Shown here one piece after another: positions 27,404 to 36,698 of a DNA stretch of 64,000 nt (its first letter is position 1; each line of letters begins with the position of its first letter). A program made the position numbers and the translations under genes. The notes under the pieces were generated by a model that saw nothing but the letters and a program-made list of their open reading frames with translations, searched no databases and had not been told where the DNA came from. The stretch covers positions 434,001-498,000 of the forward strand of contig NZ_BMSA01000002.1 of the NCBI RefSeq assembly GCF_014648915.1, given 5' to 3'. Origin of the DNA: Streptomyces phaeofaciens (GTDB taxonomy: Bacteria; Actinomycetota; Actinomycetes; Streptomycetales; Streptomycetaceae).

Positions 27404-28140
27404 ACAGCCTGATCAAGCTGGAACTCACCCGCGCCCTGCGCAACCGCAAGTTCCTGTTCTTCTCGGTGATCTACCCGTCCGTGCTGTTCCTGCTGATCGC
27501 GGGCAGCGCCGACAGCACCACCGTGGTCGACGGCACCGGCCTCACCCTGCCCACGTACATGATGGTCTCCATGGCCTCCTTCGGCGCCCTGACGGCCGTC
27601 CTGATGGGCAACAGCGAGCGGATCGCCAAGGAGCGGGAGAGCGGCTGGGTGAGGCAGCTGCGGCTCACCACGCTGCCCGGCCGGGGCTACGTCCTCGCCA
27701 AGACGGCGAGCGCGGCCGTGGTCAGCCTCCCGTCCATCGTGATCGTCTTCGCCGTCGCGGCGGCCGTGAAGGACGTACGCCTGGACGCCTGGCAGTGGCT
27801 CGCGCTCACCGGCGCCATCTGGGCCGGCAGCCTGGTCTTCGCCGCCCTGGGCGTCGCGCTCGGCTACCTCACCAGCGGGGACGCGGTCCGCCCGGTCACG
27901 ATGATCACCTACTTCGGGCTGTCGATCCTCGGCGGCCTGTGGATGCCCACGACGACCTTCCCGGCCTGGCTCCAGGACATCGCGAAGTGGGTGCCCACGC
28001 ACGCGTACGCTGCCCTGGGCCAGGCGATCGAACGGAACCAGGCCCCGCACGCCCAGGACATCGTCATCCTGGCCGTCTTCTTCGCCCTGTTCACGGGCGG
28101 TGCGGCCTGGCTGTACCGGAAGGACACGCTGAAGGCGTGA
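27400..28140 (+). CDS. ABC-2 type exporter permease
   Basis: A 246-aa membrane protein with six hydrophobic segments, starting with KFLFFSVIYPSVLFLLIAG, and the ABC-2 signature loop around FGLSILGGLWMPTTTFPAWLQD. It pairs with the ATPase whose stop codon overlaps its GTG start. Its own TGA overlaps the GTG of the histidine kinase, so four genes are translationally coupled. The substrate is unknown. Confidence 0.9.
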   Translation: MNSLIKLELTRALRNRKFLFFSVIYPSVLFLLIAGSADSTTVVDGTGLTLPTYMMVSMASFGALTAVLMGNSERIAKERESGWVRQLRLTTLPGRGYVLAKTASAAVVSLPSIVIVFAVAAAVKDVRLDAWQWLALTGAIWAGSLVFAALGVALGYLTSGDAVRPVTMITYFGLSILGGLWMPTTTFPAWLQDIAKWVPTHAYAALGQAIERNQAPHAQDIVILAVFFALFTGGAAWLYRKDTLKA

Positions 28141-29345
28141 ACACCACGACGGACGACCTGCTGTCGGAGGAGGCCCTGCGGGATCCGGTGATCCCGCTGG
28201 GGCAGTCCGCCCGCACCCGCCGCGAGCTGTGGCGGCGCAAGGCCCTGTGGATCGGCGTGTGGCTGGTCTTCCTCAGCTCACCGGTCCACGACCTGCTGTC
28301 CGGCCACCACACCACCGGGGGCACCGTCGCCGGCTGGCTGGGCCTGGCGGTCTTCGTCACCGGCTACCTCTCGCTCCTCTTCCGGAACATGGGAGCGGCG
28401 CCCTACCCCCCGAGGCTGGTCGGCGGACTCATCGGCTCGATGGCGGTGCTCGCCGTCGTCCTCGGCCTCACCCTCGGCTCCCCCTGGCTCGGCCTGTTCT
28501 GCTACGTCTCCGTGGCCTGCGGGATGGTCCTCCCGCCGCGGCAGGCGTTCTGGACGATCCCGGCCACCGCCGCCACCATGATGCTCGTCGGCCTTCGCAC
28601 CGGTGTGGAGGAGGCGGCCGACCTGCTGGTGCTGGTCCTGCTCATCGGCTTCGCGATGACGGGCGTGAGCCAACTGGTCCGCACGACGATCGAGTTGCGC
28701 AAGGCCCGCGCGACGGTCGCCCAACTCGCCGCCAACGAGGAACGGCTGCGCCTGGCGAGGGACCTGCACGACCTCCTCGGCCACTCCCTCTCCCTCATCA
28801 CCCTCAAGAGCGAGCTGGCGGGGCGGATGCTCCCCGACCATCCCGAGAAGGCGGCCCGGCAGGTCGCCGACATCGAACAGGTCAGCCGGCAGGCCCTGGT
28901 GGACGTCCGCGAGGCCGTCACCGGCTACCGGCGGCCGCGTCTCGCCGCCGAACTCGCGGGCACCCAGGTCGCCCTGACGGCGGCCGGCGTCATCGCCGTC
29001 GCCCCCGCCGAACCCGACCTCGACCAGGTCCCCGAGGAGAGCGAGTCCGCCCTCGCCTGGGCCCTGCGCGAGGCGATCACCAACGTCGTCCGGCACAGCG
29101 GCGCCACCCGCTGCACGGTGGACGTCGTCCGCCGCCAGACCCTCGACGGCCCCGTCCTCGAACTCTCCGTCGAGGACGACGGCTCCGGCGGTTCCGGCAA
29201 CGGCCCGGGCAACGGCCTCACCGGCCTCACCGAACGCCTGGAGAAGGCCGGCGGCACCCTGGAGGCGGGCCGGACCAGGAACGGCTTCCGACTGGTGGCC
29301 CGCGTCCCGGCCGGCACCGGTGCGGACATAGGATCCCGCCCATGA
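28137..29345 (+). CDS. Sensor histidine kinase (NarL-group, HisKA_3)
   Basis: A 402-aa protein starting at GTG overlapping the permease stop. Four to five membrane helices (residues 38-180) make a sensor without large extracellular domain. The HisKA_3 dimerisation segment RLARDLHDLLGHSLSLI has the phospho-accepting His at about 211. The HATPase_c domain has the N-box ALREAITNVVRHSG and G-box GNGLTGLTERL. This is the DesK/LiaS-like architecture common for kinases controlling adjacent ABC exporters. Its ATGA stop/start overlap joins it to the response regulator. Confidence 0.92.
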   Translation: MNTTTDDLLSEEALRDPVIPLGQSARTRRELWRRKALWIGVWLVFLSSPVHDLLSGHHTTGGTVAGWLGLAVFVTGYLSLLFRNMGAAPYPPRLVGGLIGSMAVLAVVLGLTLGSPWLGLFCYVSVACGMVLPPRQAFWTIPATAATMMLVGLRTGVEEAADLLVLVLLIGFAMTGVSQLVRTTIELRKARATVAQLAANEERLRLARDLHDLLGHSLSLITLKSELAGRMLPDHPEKAARQVADIEQVSRQALVDVREAVTGYRRPRLAAELAGTQVALTAAGVIAVAPAEPDLDQVPEESESALAWALREAITNVVRHSGATRCTVDVVRRQTLDGPVLELSVEDDGSGGSGNGPGNGLTGLTERLEKAGGTLEAGRTRNGFRLVARVPAGTGADIGSRP

Positions 29346-29959
29346 GTGGTGGCACGATCAAGGTCCTCCTGGCCGAGGACCAGTCGATGGTCCGCGAGGC
29401 CCTGGCGGCCCTGCTGGGCCTGGAGGACGACATCGAGGTGGTCGCCCAGGCGGCCCGCGGCGACGAGGTCCTCGCGGCCGCCCGCGCCCACGACGTCGAC
29501 GTGGCCCTGCTCGACATCGAGATGCCGGGCCTGACGGGGATCGAGGCGGCGGCCCAGCTCCACCAGGAGTTCCCCGCCCTGAAACTGGTCGTCCTCACCA
29601 CCTTCGGCCGCCCCGGCTACCTGCGCAGCGCGATGGAGGCGGGCGCCGACGCCTTCCTCGTCAAGGACGCCCCGGCCGCCCAGCTGGCGGAGGCGGTGCG
29701 CAAGGTCCTGGCGGGGGAGCGCGTCATCGACCCGACGCTCGCCGCGGCGGCTCTGGCGGGGGGCGCGAACCCCCTGACGGACCGTGAGCGTGAGGTCCTG
29801 CGGGCGGCGGCCGACGGCTCGACGAACGCGGAACTGGCGGTGCTCCTGCGCCTGTCCCAGGGAACGGTCCGCAACTACCTGTCGACGGCGATCCAGAAAC
29901 TGGCCGTCCGCAACAGGGCGGAGGCGGTACGGACAGCCAGGGACAAGGGCTGGCTGTAG
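29342..29959 (+). CDS. NarL/LuxR-type response regulator
   Basis: A 205-aa protein. The receiver domain (KVLLAEDQSMVREAL) has acidic residues E12-D13 and the phosphorylation site D58 in LLDIEMPG, with conserved T and K later (VVLTTFGRPG; FLVKDAP). The LuxR-type helix-turn-helix is at residues about 140-200 (LTDREREVLRAAADG, LSQGTVRNYLS). It is likely to regulate its own operon; the palindrome at 26406-26437 is the candidate site. It ends 22 bases from a convergent gene. Confidence 0.93.
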   Translation: MSGGTIKVLLAEDQSMVREALAALLGLEDDIEVVAQAARGDEVLAAARAHDVDVALLDIEMPGLTGIEAAAQLHQEFPALKLVVLTTFGRPGYLRSAMEAGADAFLVKDAPAAQLAEAVRKVLAGERVIDPTLAAAALAGGANPLTDREREVLRAAADGSTNAELAVLLRLSQGTVRNYLSTAIQKLAVRNRAEAVRTARDKGWL

Positions 29960-29981
29960 CCCACCGGCGGCCGCCGGACGG

Positions 29982-30836
29982 TCAGTTCAGCATCGCCCGC
30001 GCGGTCTGGGCCTCCGCCCGCACCCGAGCCGCCAGCGACTCGTCCACCACCTCCACGAGCTCCGCGTACTCCTCCAACTCGGCGGCCCCGCCGAGGAAAT
30101 CACCCCGCCGCACCAGCAACTGCCCCTTCTCGTGGCGCAACCGGGCCGGATGGTGCGGCACCCGCAGCGACAGCTCCAGCGCCCACAGGGCGACATCCGA
30201 CCGCTCCGGCCGGGCCGTCGCCCACGACCGGATGTTGTTGAGGATCCGGATCACCACCTCCAGCGGCTCCGCGGGCACCATCATCGACGGCGACAGCGGA
30301 GCCCCCGTGGCCCCGGCCACCAGCGCGTCCGCCTCCCCCTCGCCCAGCAGCCGCCCCCCGTCGAACGGATCGACCAGCACCTCGCAGTCCGCCCCGAACC
30401 CGACCACGAAGTGCCCCGGCAGGGCGACCCCGTGCACCGGAGCCCCCGCCCGCCGGGCGACCTCGACCCACACCACCGACAACAGGATCGGCAGGCCGCG
30501 CCGCCGCGCCAGCACCTGGTGCAGCAGCGAGGACTCCAGCCGCTGGTAGTCCGTGGCGGAGCCGCGGAACCCGTACCGCCCGCCCAGCAGTTCCCGCAGG
30601 GCCACCGCCCAGTCCCGCGCCCCGCCGGGCCGGTACGGCACCTCCCCGGCCAGCCGGTCGAGCTCCACCTGTGCCGCGTCCAGCCCGGCCGGGCCCAGCT
30701 CCGGGTCCGCCTCCGCGCCGATCAGCAGACACATCGTGGTGAGGTCGGGCCGCTCCGCGCGAGCCTCCTCGGCGAACAGCCGCCGCACCTCACCGGCCGC
30801 GAAGCCGCGCACGTCGCCGTTCTCGTCGCCGCTCAC
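29982..30836 (-). CDS. SirB1-like transglutaminase-fold protein
   Basis: A 284-aa protein starting at the GTG of VSGDENGDV, which overlaps the stop of the GNAT gene upstream by 4 bases. The SirB1_N pattern is clear: LYGFRGS-like YGFRGSATDYQRLESSLLHQVL, RRRGLPILLSVVWVEVARR, and GVALPGHFVVGF with the pseudo-catalytic His, then VLVDPFDGG. The C-terminal part (ALELSLRVPHHPARLRHEKGQ) is a TPR-like helix pair. Family members are of unknown biochemical role. Confidence 0.85.
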   Translation of the reverse strand: MSGDENGDVRGFAAGEVRRLFAEEARAERPDLTTMCLLIGAEADPELGPAGLDAAQVELDRLAGEVPYRPGGARDWAVALRELLGGRYGFRGSATDYQRLESSLLHQVLARRRGLPILLSVVWVEVARRAGAPVHGVALPGHFVVGFGADCEVLVDPFDGGRLLGEGEADALVAGATGAPLSPSMMVPAEPLEVVIRILNNIRSWATARPERSDVALWALELSLRVPHHPARLRHEKGQLLVRRGDFLGGAAELEEYAELVEVVDESLAARVRAEAQTARAMLN

Positions 30837-31930
30837 GAGGCCTCCCGCGGCTCCCGCGGCCCTTGCGGTTCGAGGGGCTCCTGCGGCTCCTGGGGCTCGC
30901 GGTAGTGGTGGTACGCGTGGTGCGCCGCGAACCCCATCCCGGCGTACAGCGCGCGGGCCCCCGTGTTCTCCTGCTCCACCTGGAGCCAGGCGGCCGACGC
31001 GCCTTCCTCCAGCGCTCGCCCGGCCAACGCGGCCATCACGGTCCTGGCGAGCCCCCTGCGCCGCCGCGCGGGGTCGACCTCGACCGCGGCGAACCCGGCC
31101 CACCGGCCGTCCACGACACACCGTCCGATGGCGGCGGGCGCGTCACCGGGCGCCGCACCCGGCACGGTCGCGAACCACACCGACGGTCCTTTGCCGAGCA
31201 CCTTCAGGGCCACCTCGCTCACCCCCTTGCGCTGATACCGGGCCAGCCAGGCCTCGTCGGCCTCCCGCGCCAGCAGGACGTCGCGGACCGCGGCCGGCCC
31301 GGCGATGTCGGCGACCGGCGCCAGCGCCCCGATCCACAGCTCGGCGGTCACCTCACGCACCCATCCGCGCCGTTCCAGCTCCGCGCCCAGCAGCTCCTGG
31401 GTGCCCTCGGCTCCGGTCGCGGTCTGCACGTACGCGGGCAGACCACGTTCCGCGTACCAGCGTCGTACGACGTCCAGTGCCTCGTCCAGCGGGAGGCCCG
31501 GGTCGCCGAGCGGCAGCACGGAGTTGGCCCGGCGGGTGAACCCGGAGGCGGCCCGCAGTTCCCACCCGCCGAGCCGCTCGCTCTCCACCGGCAGCCAGGC
31601 CCGCGCGCCGACCCGGGCGAGTTCCTCGTACGAGGCGGCCGGACCCCGGCGGCGGGCCGGGGCGGGCGGGACGACCTTCCCGGCGACCAGGGAGGATTCG
31701 TCAATCCGGACGCTCTCCCCGCTCTTCCGTGTGATCACCAGCACAGCGTCGTCCCATGATGTGAGAACACCGACCGTGTCGGTGAATTTCCCCTCGGTGA
31801 CGCCCGATTCGGTCAAACGCCGTACGGAGACACGTTTGCCCACGTCAGCAACGCTGATGCGGACCTCGAGGCGTCCAGCGGCCGAGAATTCCACAGGTCG
31901 GTTCACCCCTCCTGTTCGGATCATGCCCAA
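30833..31930 (-). CDS. GNAT acetyltransferase with N-terminal SH3-like domain
   Basis: About 365 aa as the longest frame. The N-terminal 75 residues (LEVRISVADVGKRVSVRR, VGVLTSWDDAVLVITRK) resemble the SH3-like barrel seen in some actinobacterial GNAT proteins. The acetyl-CoA site is VEVDPARRRRGLARTVM near residue 290 (the R/Q-x-x-G-x-A loop), followed by GARALYAGMGF. The exact start is uncertain: AGGAGG lies just before a GTG at about 31907, and a further GTG (VEFSAAGRLE) is nearby. The C-terminus has PQEPQEPLEPQGP repeats. Coupled to the SirB1-like gene. Confidence 0.82.
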   Translation of the reverse strand: MGMIRTGGVNRPVEFSAAGRLEVRISVADVGKRVSVRRLTESGVTEGKFTDTVGVLTSWDDAVLVITRKSGESVRIDESSLVAGKVVPPAPARRRGPAASYEELARVGARAWLPVESERLGGWELRAASGFTRRANSVLPLGDPGLPLDEALDVVRRWYAERGLPAYVQTATGAEGTQELLGAELERRGWVREVTAELWIGALAPVADIAGPAAVRDVLLAREADEAWLARYQRKGVSEVALKVLGKGPSVWFATVPGAAPGDAPAAIGRCVVDGRWAGFAAVEVDPARRRRGLARTVMAALAGRALEEGASAAWLQVEQENTGARALYAGMGFAAHHAYHHYREPQEPQEPLEPQGPREPREAS

Positions 31931-32035
31931 GAACGGAGATACTAGGTGCGGGCATCGACGACGCCGCGCTCCCGCGCGCCAGGCGGCGGAGCCTACGACA
32001 GGCCCGCCAGCGCCCTATCGAGGAGGAACGACAGC

Positions 32036-32356
32036 GTGACCTACGTCATCGCGCAGCCTTGTGTCGACGTGAAGGACAAGGCGTGCATCGAGGAGTGCCC
32101 GGTCGACTGCATCTACGAGGGCTCCAGGTCCTTGTACATCCACCCGGACGAATGCGTCGACTGTGGTGCCTGTGAGCCGGTCTGTCCGGTCGAGGCGATC
32201 TTCTACGAGGACGACACTCCGGAGGAGTGGAAGGACTACTACAAGGCGAACGTCGAGTTCTTCGACGAGCTCGGCTCTCCGGGCGGCGCCAGCAAGCTGG
32301 GCGTGATCGAGCGCGACCACCCCTTCGTCGCCGCGCTGCCGCCGCAGAACCAGTAA
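32036..32356 (+). CDS. fdxA: Seven-iron ferredoxin (3Fe-4S/4Fe-4S)
   Basis: A 106-aa acidic electron carrier starting at GTG (VTYVIAQPC) with GAGGAGG 10 bases upstream. Cysteines at 9, 17 and 21 and at 25 give the CxnCxxxCxxxC pattern of FdxA, followed by the CVDCGACEPVCP 4Fe-4S motif. Length and the C-terminal DHPFVAALP region agree with FdxA/FdxC. It is monocistronic, with a very strong terminator directly after it, and precedes dapC as in mycobacteria. Confidence 0.95.
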   Translation: MTYVIAQPCVDVKDKACIEECPVDCIYEGSRSLYIHPDECVDCGACEPVCPVEAIFYEDDTPEEWKDYYKANVEFFDELGSPGGASKLGVIERDHPFVAALPPQNQ

Positions 32357-32384
32357 GCGACCCGGTACGCAGTCCGCATCCGTG

Positions 32385-32438
32385 CCGCCTCGGTCCCGTA
32401 CGGCCCGATCACCCTTGATCGCCGTACGGGACCGAGGC
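32385..32438 (+). terminator. Strong terminator after the ferredoxin gene
   Basis: Perfect 18-bp arms (32385-32402 and 32421-32438) around a loop in which CGATCA and TGATCG also pair, giving an almost fully paired 54-base hairpin. It separates fdxA from dapC. Confidence 0.8.
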
Positions 32439-32469
32439 GTTTGCCGTATCAGAAAGTGAGCCAGAGCCC

Positions 32470-33561
32470 GTGTCCGCAGTCTCCGACCGTCTTCCCACCT
32501 TCCCCTGGGACAAGCTGGAGCCGTACAAGAAGACGGCCGCAGCGCACCCGGACGGCATCGTCGACCTCTCCGTCGGCACCCCGGTCGACCCGGTCCCCGA
32601 GCTGATCCAGAAGGCCCTGATCGACGCGGCGGACTCCCCGGGCTACCCGACGGTCTGGGGCACGCCGGCGCTGCGCGACGCGATCACCGGCTGGCTGGAG
32701 CGCCGCCTGGGCGCCCGTGAGGTCACCCACCGCCATGTCCTGCCGATCGTCGGCTCCAAGGAACTCGTCGCCTGGCTCCCCACCCAGCTGGGTCTCGGCC
32801 CCGGCGACCGGGTGGCGTACCCGCGGCTGGCCTACCCGACGTACGAGGTGGGCGCCCGCCTGGCCCGCGCCGCGTACGAGGTCTACGACGACCCCACCGA
32901 GCTGGACCCCGAGGGCCTGAAGCTCCTCTGGCTGAACTCGCCCTCCAACCCGACCGGCCGGGTCCTGTCGAAGGCGGAGCTGACGCGGATCGTCGCCTGG
33001 GCCCGTGAGCACGGCGTCCTGCTCTTCTCCGACGAGTGCTACCTGGAGCTGGGCTGGGAGGCCGACCCGGTCTCGGTCCTCCATCCGGAGGTGAACGGCG
33101 GCTCGTACGAAGGCATCGTCTCGGTGCACTCGCTCTCCAAGCGGTCGAACCTGGCGGGCTACCGCGCGGCCTTCCTGGCCGGTGACCCGGCGGTCCTCGC
33201 CCCGCTGCTGGAGATCCGCAAGCACGGCGGCATGATGACGTCGGCGCCCACCCAGGCGGCGGTGGTGGCGGCGCTCGGCGACGACGTCCACGTCCGCGAG
33301 CAGCGCGAACGCTACGCGGCCCGCCGCGCCCTCCTGCGCGAGGCCCTGCTCGGCCACGGCTTCCGCATCGAGCACAGCGAGGCCAGCCTCTACCTCTGGG
33401 CCACCCGGGACGAGTCCTGCTGGGCCACGGTCGCCCACCTCGCCGACCGGGGCATCCTCGTGGCCCCCGGCGACTTCTACGGCGAGGCGGGCGAGCGGTT
33501 CGTCCGCGTGGCGCTCACGGCGACGGACGAACGGATCCGCGCGGCGGTGGAACGCCTGTAA
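32470..33561 (+). CDS. dapC: Succinyldiaminopimelate transaminase
   Basis: A 363-aa class I/II aminotransferase starting at GTG. The PLP-binding lysine is about K224 in SVHSLSKRSNLAGYR, with LNSPSNPTGRVL and SDECYLELG upstream as the usual cofactor contacts. It transfers amino groups in the succinylase branch of lysine and meso-DAP synthesis, supplying peptidoglycan. Identification as DapC rests on family resemblance and on the fdx-dapC neighbourhood also found in Mycobacterium. dapE is 2 kb downstream. Confidence 0.9.
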   Translation: MSAVSDRLPTFPWDKLEPYKKTAAAHPDGIVDLSVGTPVDPVPELIQKALIDAADSPGYPTVWGTPALRDAITGWLERRLGAREVTHRHVLPIVGSKELVAWLPTQLGLGPGDRVAYPRLAYPTYEVGARLARAAYEVYDDPTELDPEGLKLLWLNSPSNPTGRVLSKAELTRIVAWAREHGVLLFSDECYLELGWEADPVSVLHPEVNGGSYEGIVSVHSLSKRSNLAGYRAAFLAGDPAVLAPLLEIRKHGGMMTSAPTQAAVVAALGDDVHVREQRERYAARRALLREALLGHGFRIEHSEASLYLWATRDESCWATVAHLADRGILVAPGDFYGEAGERFVRVALTATDERIRAAVERL

Positions 33562-33583
33562 CCAGGCGCGGCAGCGGACAGCG

Positions 33584-33618
33584 CGACGGGGCCCGGGGGA
33601 GATCCCCGGGCCCCGTCG
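33584..33618. terminator. Bidirectional terminator after dapC
   Basis: Perfect 15-bp GC-rich arms (33584-33598 and 33604-33618) with a 5-base loop between two convergent genes. Confidence 0.75.
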
Positions 33619-33638
33619 TCGTCTCGGGCGGAGGTGGC

Positions 33639-34091
33639 TCAGCCGAGCGGAAGGCCCTTCGTCGGCAGGGTGCCGGCACCCGGCACCCCGCCCTTGGTGA
33701 GCCCCTCCGTCGGCAGCCCGCCCTTCGTCGCGGTCTTGGCGGTGTCCCCGAGGAGGTTCCCGGCGGAGCCCGCCGCCTCGCCGGCCGCCTTCTGCGCGGC
33801 AGGCGTCGCCTTCTTCACGGCCTTGCCGCCGGTCTTGCCCGCGGTCGGCACGGTCTGCTGGACCGCCTTGCCGCCGGTCTCACCCGCGAGCCCGGTCGCC
33901 TGGCGCGCCGCGCCGTCGACGGTGTTGCCGACGTTCGCCCCGTCCAGGGCGGTCAGCCCGCCGAGGTTCGGGGTGGCGGGCAGGGTGGAGGGGGCCGCGC
34001 CGGCGGAGCCGGCCGCACCGACCCCGGCGGCCGCTCCCGCAGCGACAAGCAGCGCGGCACGGGCGATCCGGCGGGTCAGGGGGAGGGACAT
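33639..34091 (-). CDS. Small secreted repeat-rich protein of unknown function
   Basis: A 150-aa protein with a Sec signal peptide (RRIARAALLVAAGAAAGVGAAG, cleavage after AGA near residue 32). The mature part is Gly/Ala/Thr/Lys-rich with near repeats (GETGGKAVQQTVP, GKTGGKAVKKATP; TEGLTKGGVPG, GTLPTKGLPLG) and no cysteines. GGAG is present ahead of the ATG. It is likely exported and may associate with the cell wall. No enzyme motif is visible. Confidence 0.7.
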   Translation of the reverse strand: MSLPLTRRIARAALLVAAGAAAGVGAAGSAGAAPSTLPATPNLGGLTALDGANVGNTVDGAARQATGLAGETGGKAVQQTVPTAGKTGGKAVKKATPAAQKAAGEAAGSAGNLLGDTAKTATKGGLPTEGLTKGGVPGAGTLPTKGLPLG

Positions 34092-34417
34092 GATGCTCCT
34101 TCGACGGGAGAGAACAGAGATCGGAGATCAGAAACTGTCTGTCCGGGCCCGGACGCAGTGACTACCGCTCGAAGCCCTCGAAGGTTGCGGACGCCCGACG
34201 TAAAGAGTTGGTAATGCGTCGCATTATCAGTTGTGGATAAAAACGGGCGAAAAGTGCCCCACGTGAAAGCCCGGCGGACCCTCGGAGCCCTTTGCCCCCA
34301 AGGGTTTCGCCGCACAACGGGGTGACGGCGCGAAAGCTTGAGCACACCGCCGTTCGAGGGTCCGTGCCCTACCCGTCCGGGTGACCCCCCGCACTCCTGC
34401 CCGTACGGCGTCCCGCA
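34092..34417. other. Gene-free region with a 15-bp palindrome
   Basis: No gene is visible. The sequence is locally AT-richer near 34196-34245. TAATGCG-T-CGCATTA at 34212-34226 is a perfect palindrome about 120 bases upstream of the secreted-protein start, a plausible operator. The remainder near 34290-34400 shows no structure I could assign. Confidence 0.45.
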
Positions 34418-35422
34418 CTACCGCGCGGTGACGATCCGCACGCTCCCGGTGCCGCCGCCCGCCCCCGCGGTGCCCGCGGCCTCCGTGCTGGTCGTCGCGG
34501 CCGCCCGCCACTCGCTGTCGGTGTTCCCGGCGGTCCACACCTGGCCCGCGTACGACACGTTCTGGATGCGCAGGGCCGAGGCGTTGGCCACCGCCCAGTG
34601 CGCCAGCTGCCAGCCGCGCTCGCGGACCGTGCGCCCGGCGGCCGTGGTGTCCTCGGCGACCGGCAGTATCACCGTCCGCCCGTCGGTCACCGCGTCCGGC
34701 CCGTCCACCGTGCCCTCGGCGGACGCCGAGGACGTCCCGTCGTCGTCCGCCTCGGCCGCCGCCTCACGCACCGCGTTCCGCCCGAAGTCCCGCAGCAGCG
34801 CCGCCCGCACCCCGTCCGGGCCGGTGGTCGCCGTGGCGTCCGGGGTGCCCGCGCAGGTCAGCGTGGCCGCCGAGGAGCCGGTCAGGGCGGCCGCCAGCAG
34901 CGTCGCGTCCGGCTCGTGCTTGGCGTACGCCTCCGGGTAGCCGCTGCGCTGCACGCGCTGCGCGGCGACGGTCAGCGGCAGCTCGGTGTAGTCGGGCACC
35001 TTGGCGAGGTGCTCGTAGAAGATGTCCGCCGCGTAGGCCGGGTCCGTGACCTGCTTCGTCGTGCCCCAGCCCTGCGAGGGCCGCTGCTGGAACAGGCCGA
35101 GCGAGTCCCGGTCGCCGTGGGTGAGGTTGCGCAGCGCCGACTCCTGGAGCGCGGTCGCCAGCGCGATGGTCACGGCCCGCTCCGGCATGCCCCGGTCGGT
35201 GCCGACGGCCGTGATCGTGGCCGCGTTCACCGCCTGCTCCGGCGTGAATTCGTACGTCGTTCTGTCGGCCGTCCCGGAAACGACTCTGCACCCGGGGTCG
35301 CCCGTGCCACCGGTGACGTACTGGACCACCACATAACCGGCGACCGCGGACAGGACCACACAGGCCGCCGTGGAACGGAACAGGCGGCCACGGCGCTTGG
35401 AAGAAGGGGACGGCTCTGGCAC
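34418..35422 (-). CDS. Membrane-anchored transglycosylase/lysozyme-like protein
   Basis: A 334-aa protein with start GTG of VPEPSPSSKRRG. A basic N-terminus is followed by one membrane helix (STAACVVLSAVAGYVVVQYV). The extracytoplasmic domain has the lysozyme-like pattern ITAVGTDRGMPERAVTIALATALQESALRNL, with likely catalytic Glu in ALQESAL, and SLGLFQQRPSQGWG. Similar proteins are often called heavy-metal transporters by error; the sequence instead suggests peptidoglycan cleavage. The C-terminal half is Asp/Ala-rich then a Gly/Thr tail. Divergent from dapE. Confidence 0.8.
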   Translation of the reverse strand: MPEPSPSSKRRGRLFRSTAACVVLSAVAGYVVVQYVTGGTGDPGCRVVSGTADRTTYEFTPEQAVNAATITAVGTDRGMPERAVTIALATALQESALRNLTHGDRDSLGLFQQRPSQGWGTTKQVTDPAYAADIFYEHLAKVPDYTELPLTVAAQRVQRSGYPEAYAKHEPDATLLAAALTGSSAATLTCAGTPDATATTGPDGVRAALLRDFGRNAVREAAAEADDDGTSSASAEGTVDGPDAVTDGRTVILPVAEDTTAAGRTVRERGWQLAHWAVANASALRIQNVSYAGQVWTAGNTDSEWRAAATTSTEAAGTAGAGGGTGSVRIVTAR

Positions 35423-35516
35423 GCGTACAAGGTACTGGACGGTATTGAGACGCGGGAGACGTGTGTGCGACTCCGGGAAAAGCGAGGCGGACAACTGGCG
35501 CGTTAGGGTCGACGCC

Positions 35517-36593
35517 ATGGCCGACACCCCGCTTGACCTCACTCTGGACGCCGCGGCACTCACCGCCCGGCTCGTCGACTTCCCCTCGGAGAGCGGCAGC
35601 GAGAAGCCCCTCGCGGACGCGATCGAGACCGCCCTGCGCGCACTGCCCCATCTGACGGTGCACCGCTTCGGCAACAACGTGATCGCCCGGACCGAGCTGG
35701 GCCGCGCGCAGCGCGTGATCCTCGCCGGGCACATCGACACGGTCCCGATCGCCGGCAACGTCCCCTCGCGCCTCGACGAGGACGGCGTCCTGTGGGGCTG
35801 CGGCACCTGCGACATGAAGTCCGGCGTGGCGGTCCAGCTCCGCATCGCGGCCACCGTCCCCGCGCCCAACCGGGACCTGACCTTCATCTTCTACGACAAC
35901 GAAGAGGTCGCGGCCGACCTCAACGGCCTCAAGCATGTCGCCGAGGCCCACCCGGAGTGGCTGGAGGGCGACTTCGCGGTGCTGCTCGAACCCTCCGACG
36001 GGCAGGTCGAGGGCGGCTGCCAGGGCACGCTCCGGGTGCTGCTGCGGACCAAGGGCGAGCGGGCCCACTCCGCGCGGGGCTGGATGGGCTCCAACGCGAT
36101 CCACGCGGCCGCCCCGATCCTGGCCCGGCTCGCCGCCTACGAGCCGCGCTATCCGGTGATCGACGGCCTGGAGTACCGCGAGGGCCTCAACGCGGTCGGC
36201 ATCCGGGGCGGGGTGGCCGGCAACGTCATCCCCGACGAGTGCGTGGTGACCGTCAACTTCCGCTACGCGCCCGACCGGAGCGAGGAGGAGGCGATCGCCC
36301 ACGTGCGGGAGGTCTTCGCCGACTGCGGGGTGGAGGAGTTCGTGGTGGACGACCACAGCGGCGGCGCCCTCCCCGGCCTCTCCCACCCGGCCGCGGCCGC
36401 CTTCATCGAGGCGGTGGGCGGCACCCCGCAGCCCAAGTACGGCTGGACGGACGTCAGCCGCTTCTCCGCGCTCGGCGTCCCCGCCGTCAACTACGGCCCC
36501 GGCAACCCGCACTTGGCCCACAAGCGGGACGAGCGGGTCGACACGGCGAAGATCCTGGCCGGCGAGGAGCGCCTGCGGGCCTGGCTCGGCTGA
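35517..36593 (+). CDS. dapE: Succinyl-diaminopimelate desuccinylase
   Basis: A 358-aa M20 family zinc hydrolase that releases LL-DAP from the succinylated intermediate. Metal-site motifs are seen: AGHIDTVPIAGN with His and Asp, WGCGTCDMKSGVAV, and FYDNEEVAA with the catalytic and metal Glu residues. KGERAHSARGWMGSNAIH belongs to the dimerisation and substrate domain. The start is the ATG at 35517; it has only a weak AGGG upstream. Works with DapC at 32470. Order dapE, LOG, folP matches M. tuberculosis. Confidence 0.94.
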   Translation: MADTPLDLTLDAAALTARLVDFPSESGSEKPLADAIETALRALPHLTVHRFGNNVIARTELGRAQRVILAGHIDTVPIAGNVPSRLDEDGVLWGCGTCDMKSGVAVQLRIAATVPAPNRDLTFIFYDNEEVAADLNGLKHVAEAHPEWLEGDFAVLLEPSDGQVEGGCQGTLRVLLRTKGERAHSARGWMGSNAIHAAAPILARLAAYEPRYPVIDGLEYREGLNAVGIRGGVAGNVIPDECVVTVNFRYAPDRSEEEAIAHVREVFADCGVEEFVVDDHSGGALPGLSHPAAAAFIEAVGGTPQPKYGWTDVSRFSALGVPAVNYGPGNPHLAHKRDERVDTAKILAGEERLRAWLG

Positions 36594-36698
36594 CGCGGCC
36601 GAACCGGGTCGCTGTGTACCGGACACGCCGACGTCCCCCCGTCGTAACCCGCGTAGATCTACGCTGAGGTGGAACAACCGCAAGCGGAGGGAGTCCAC

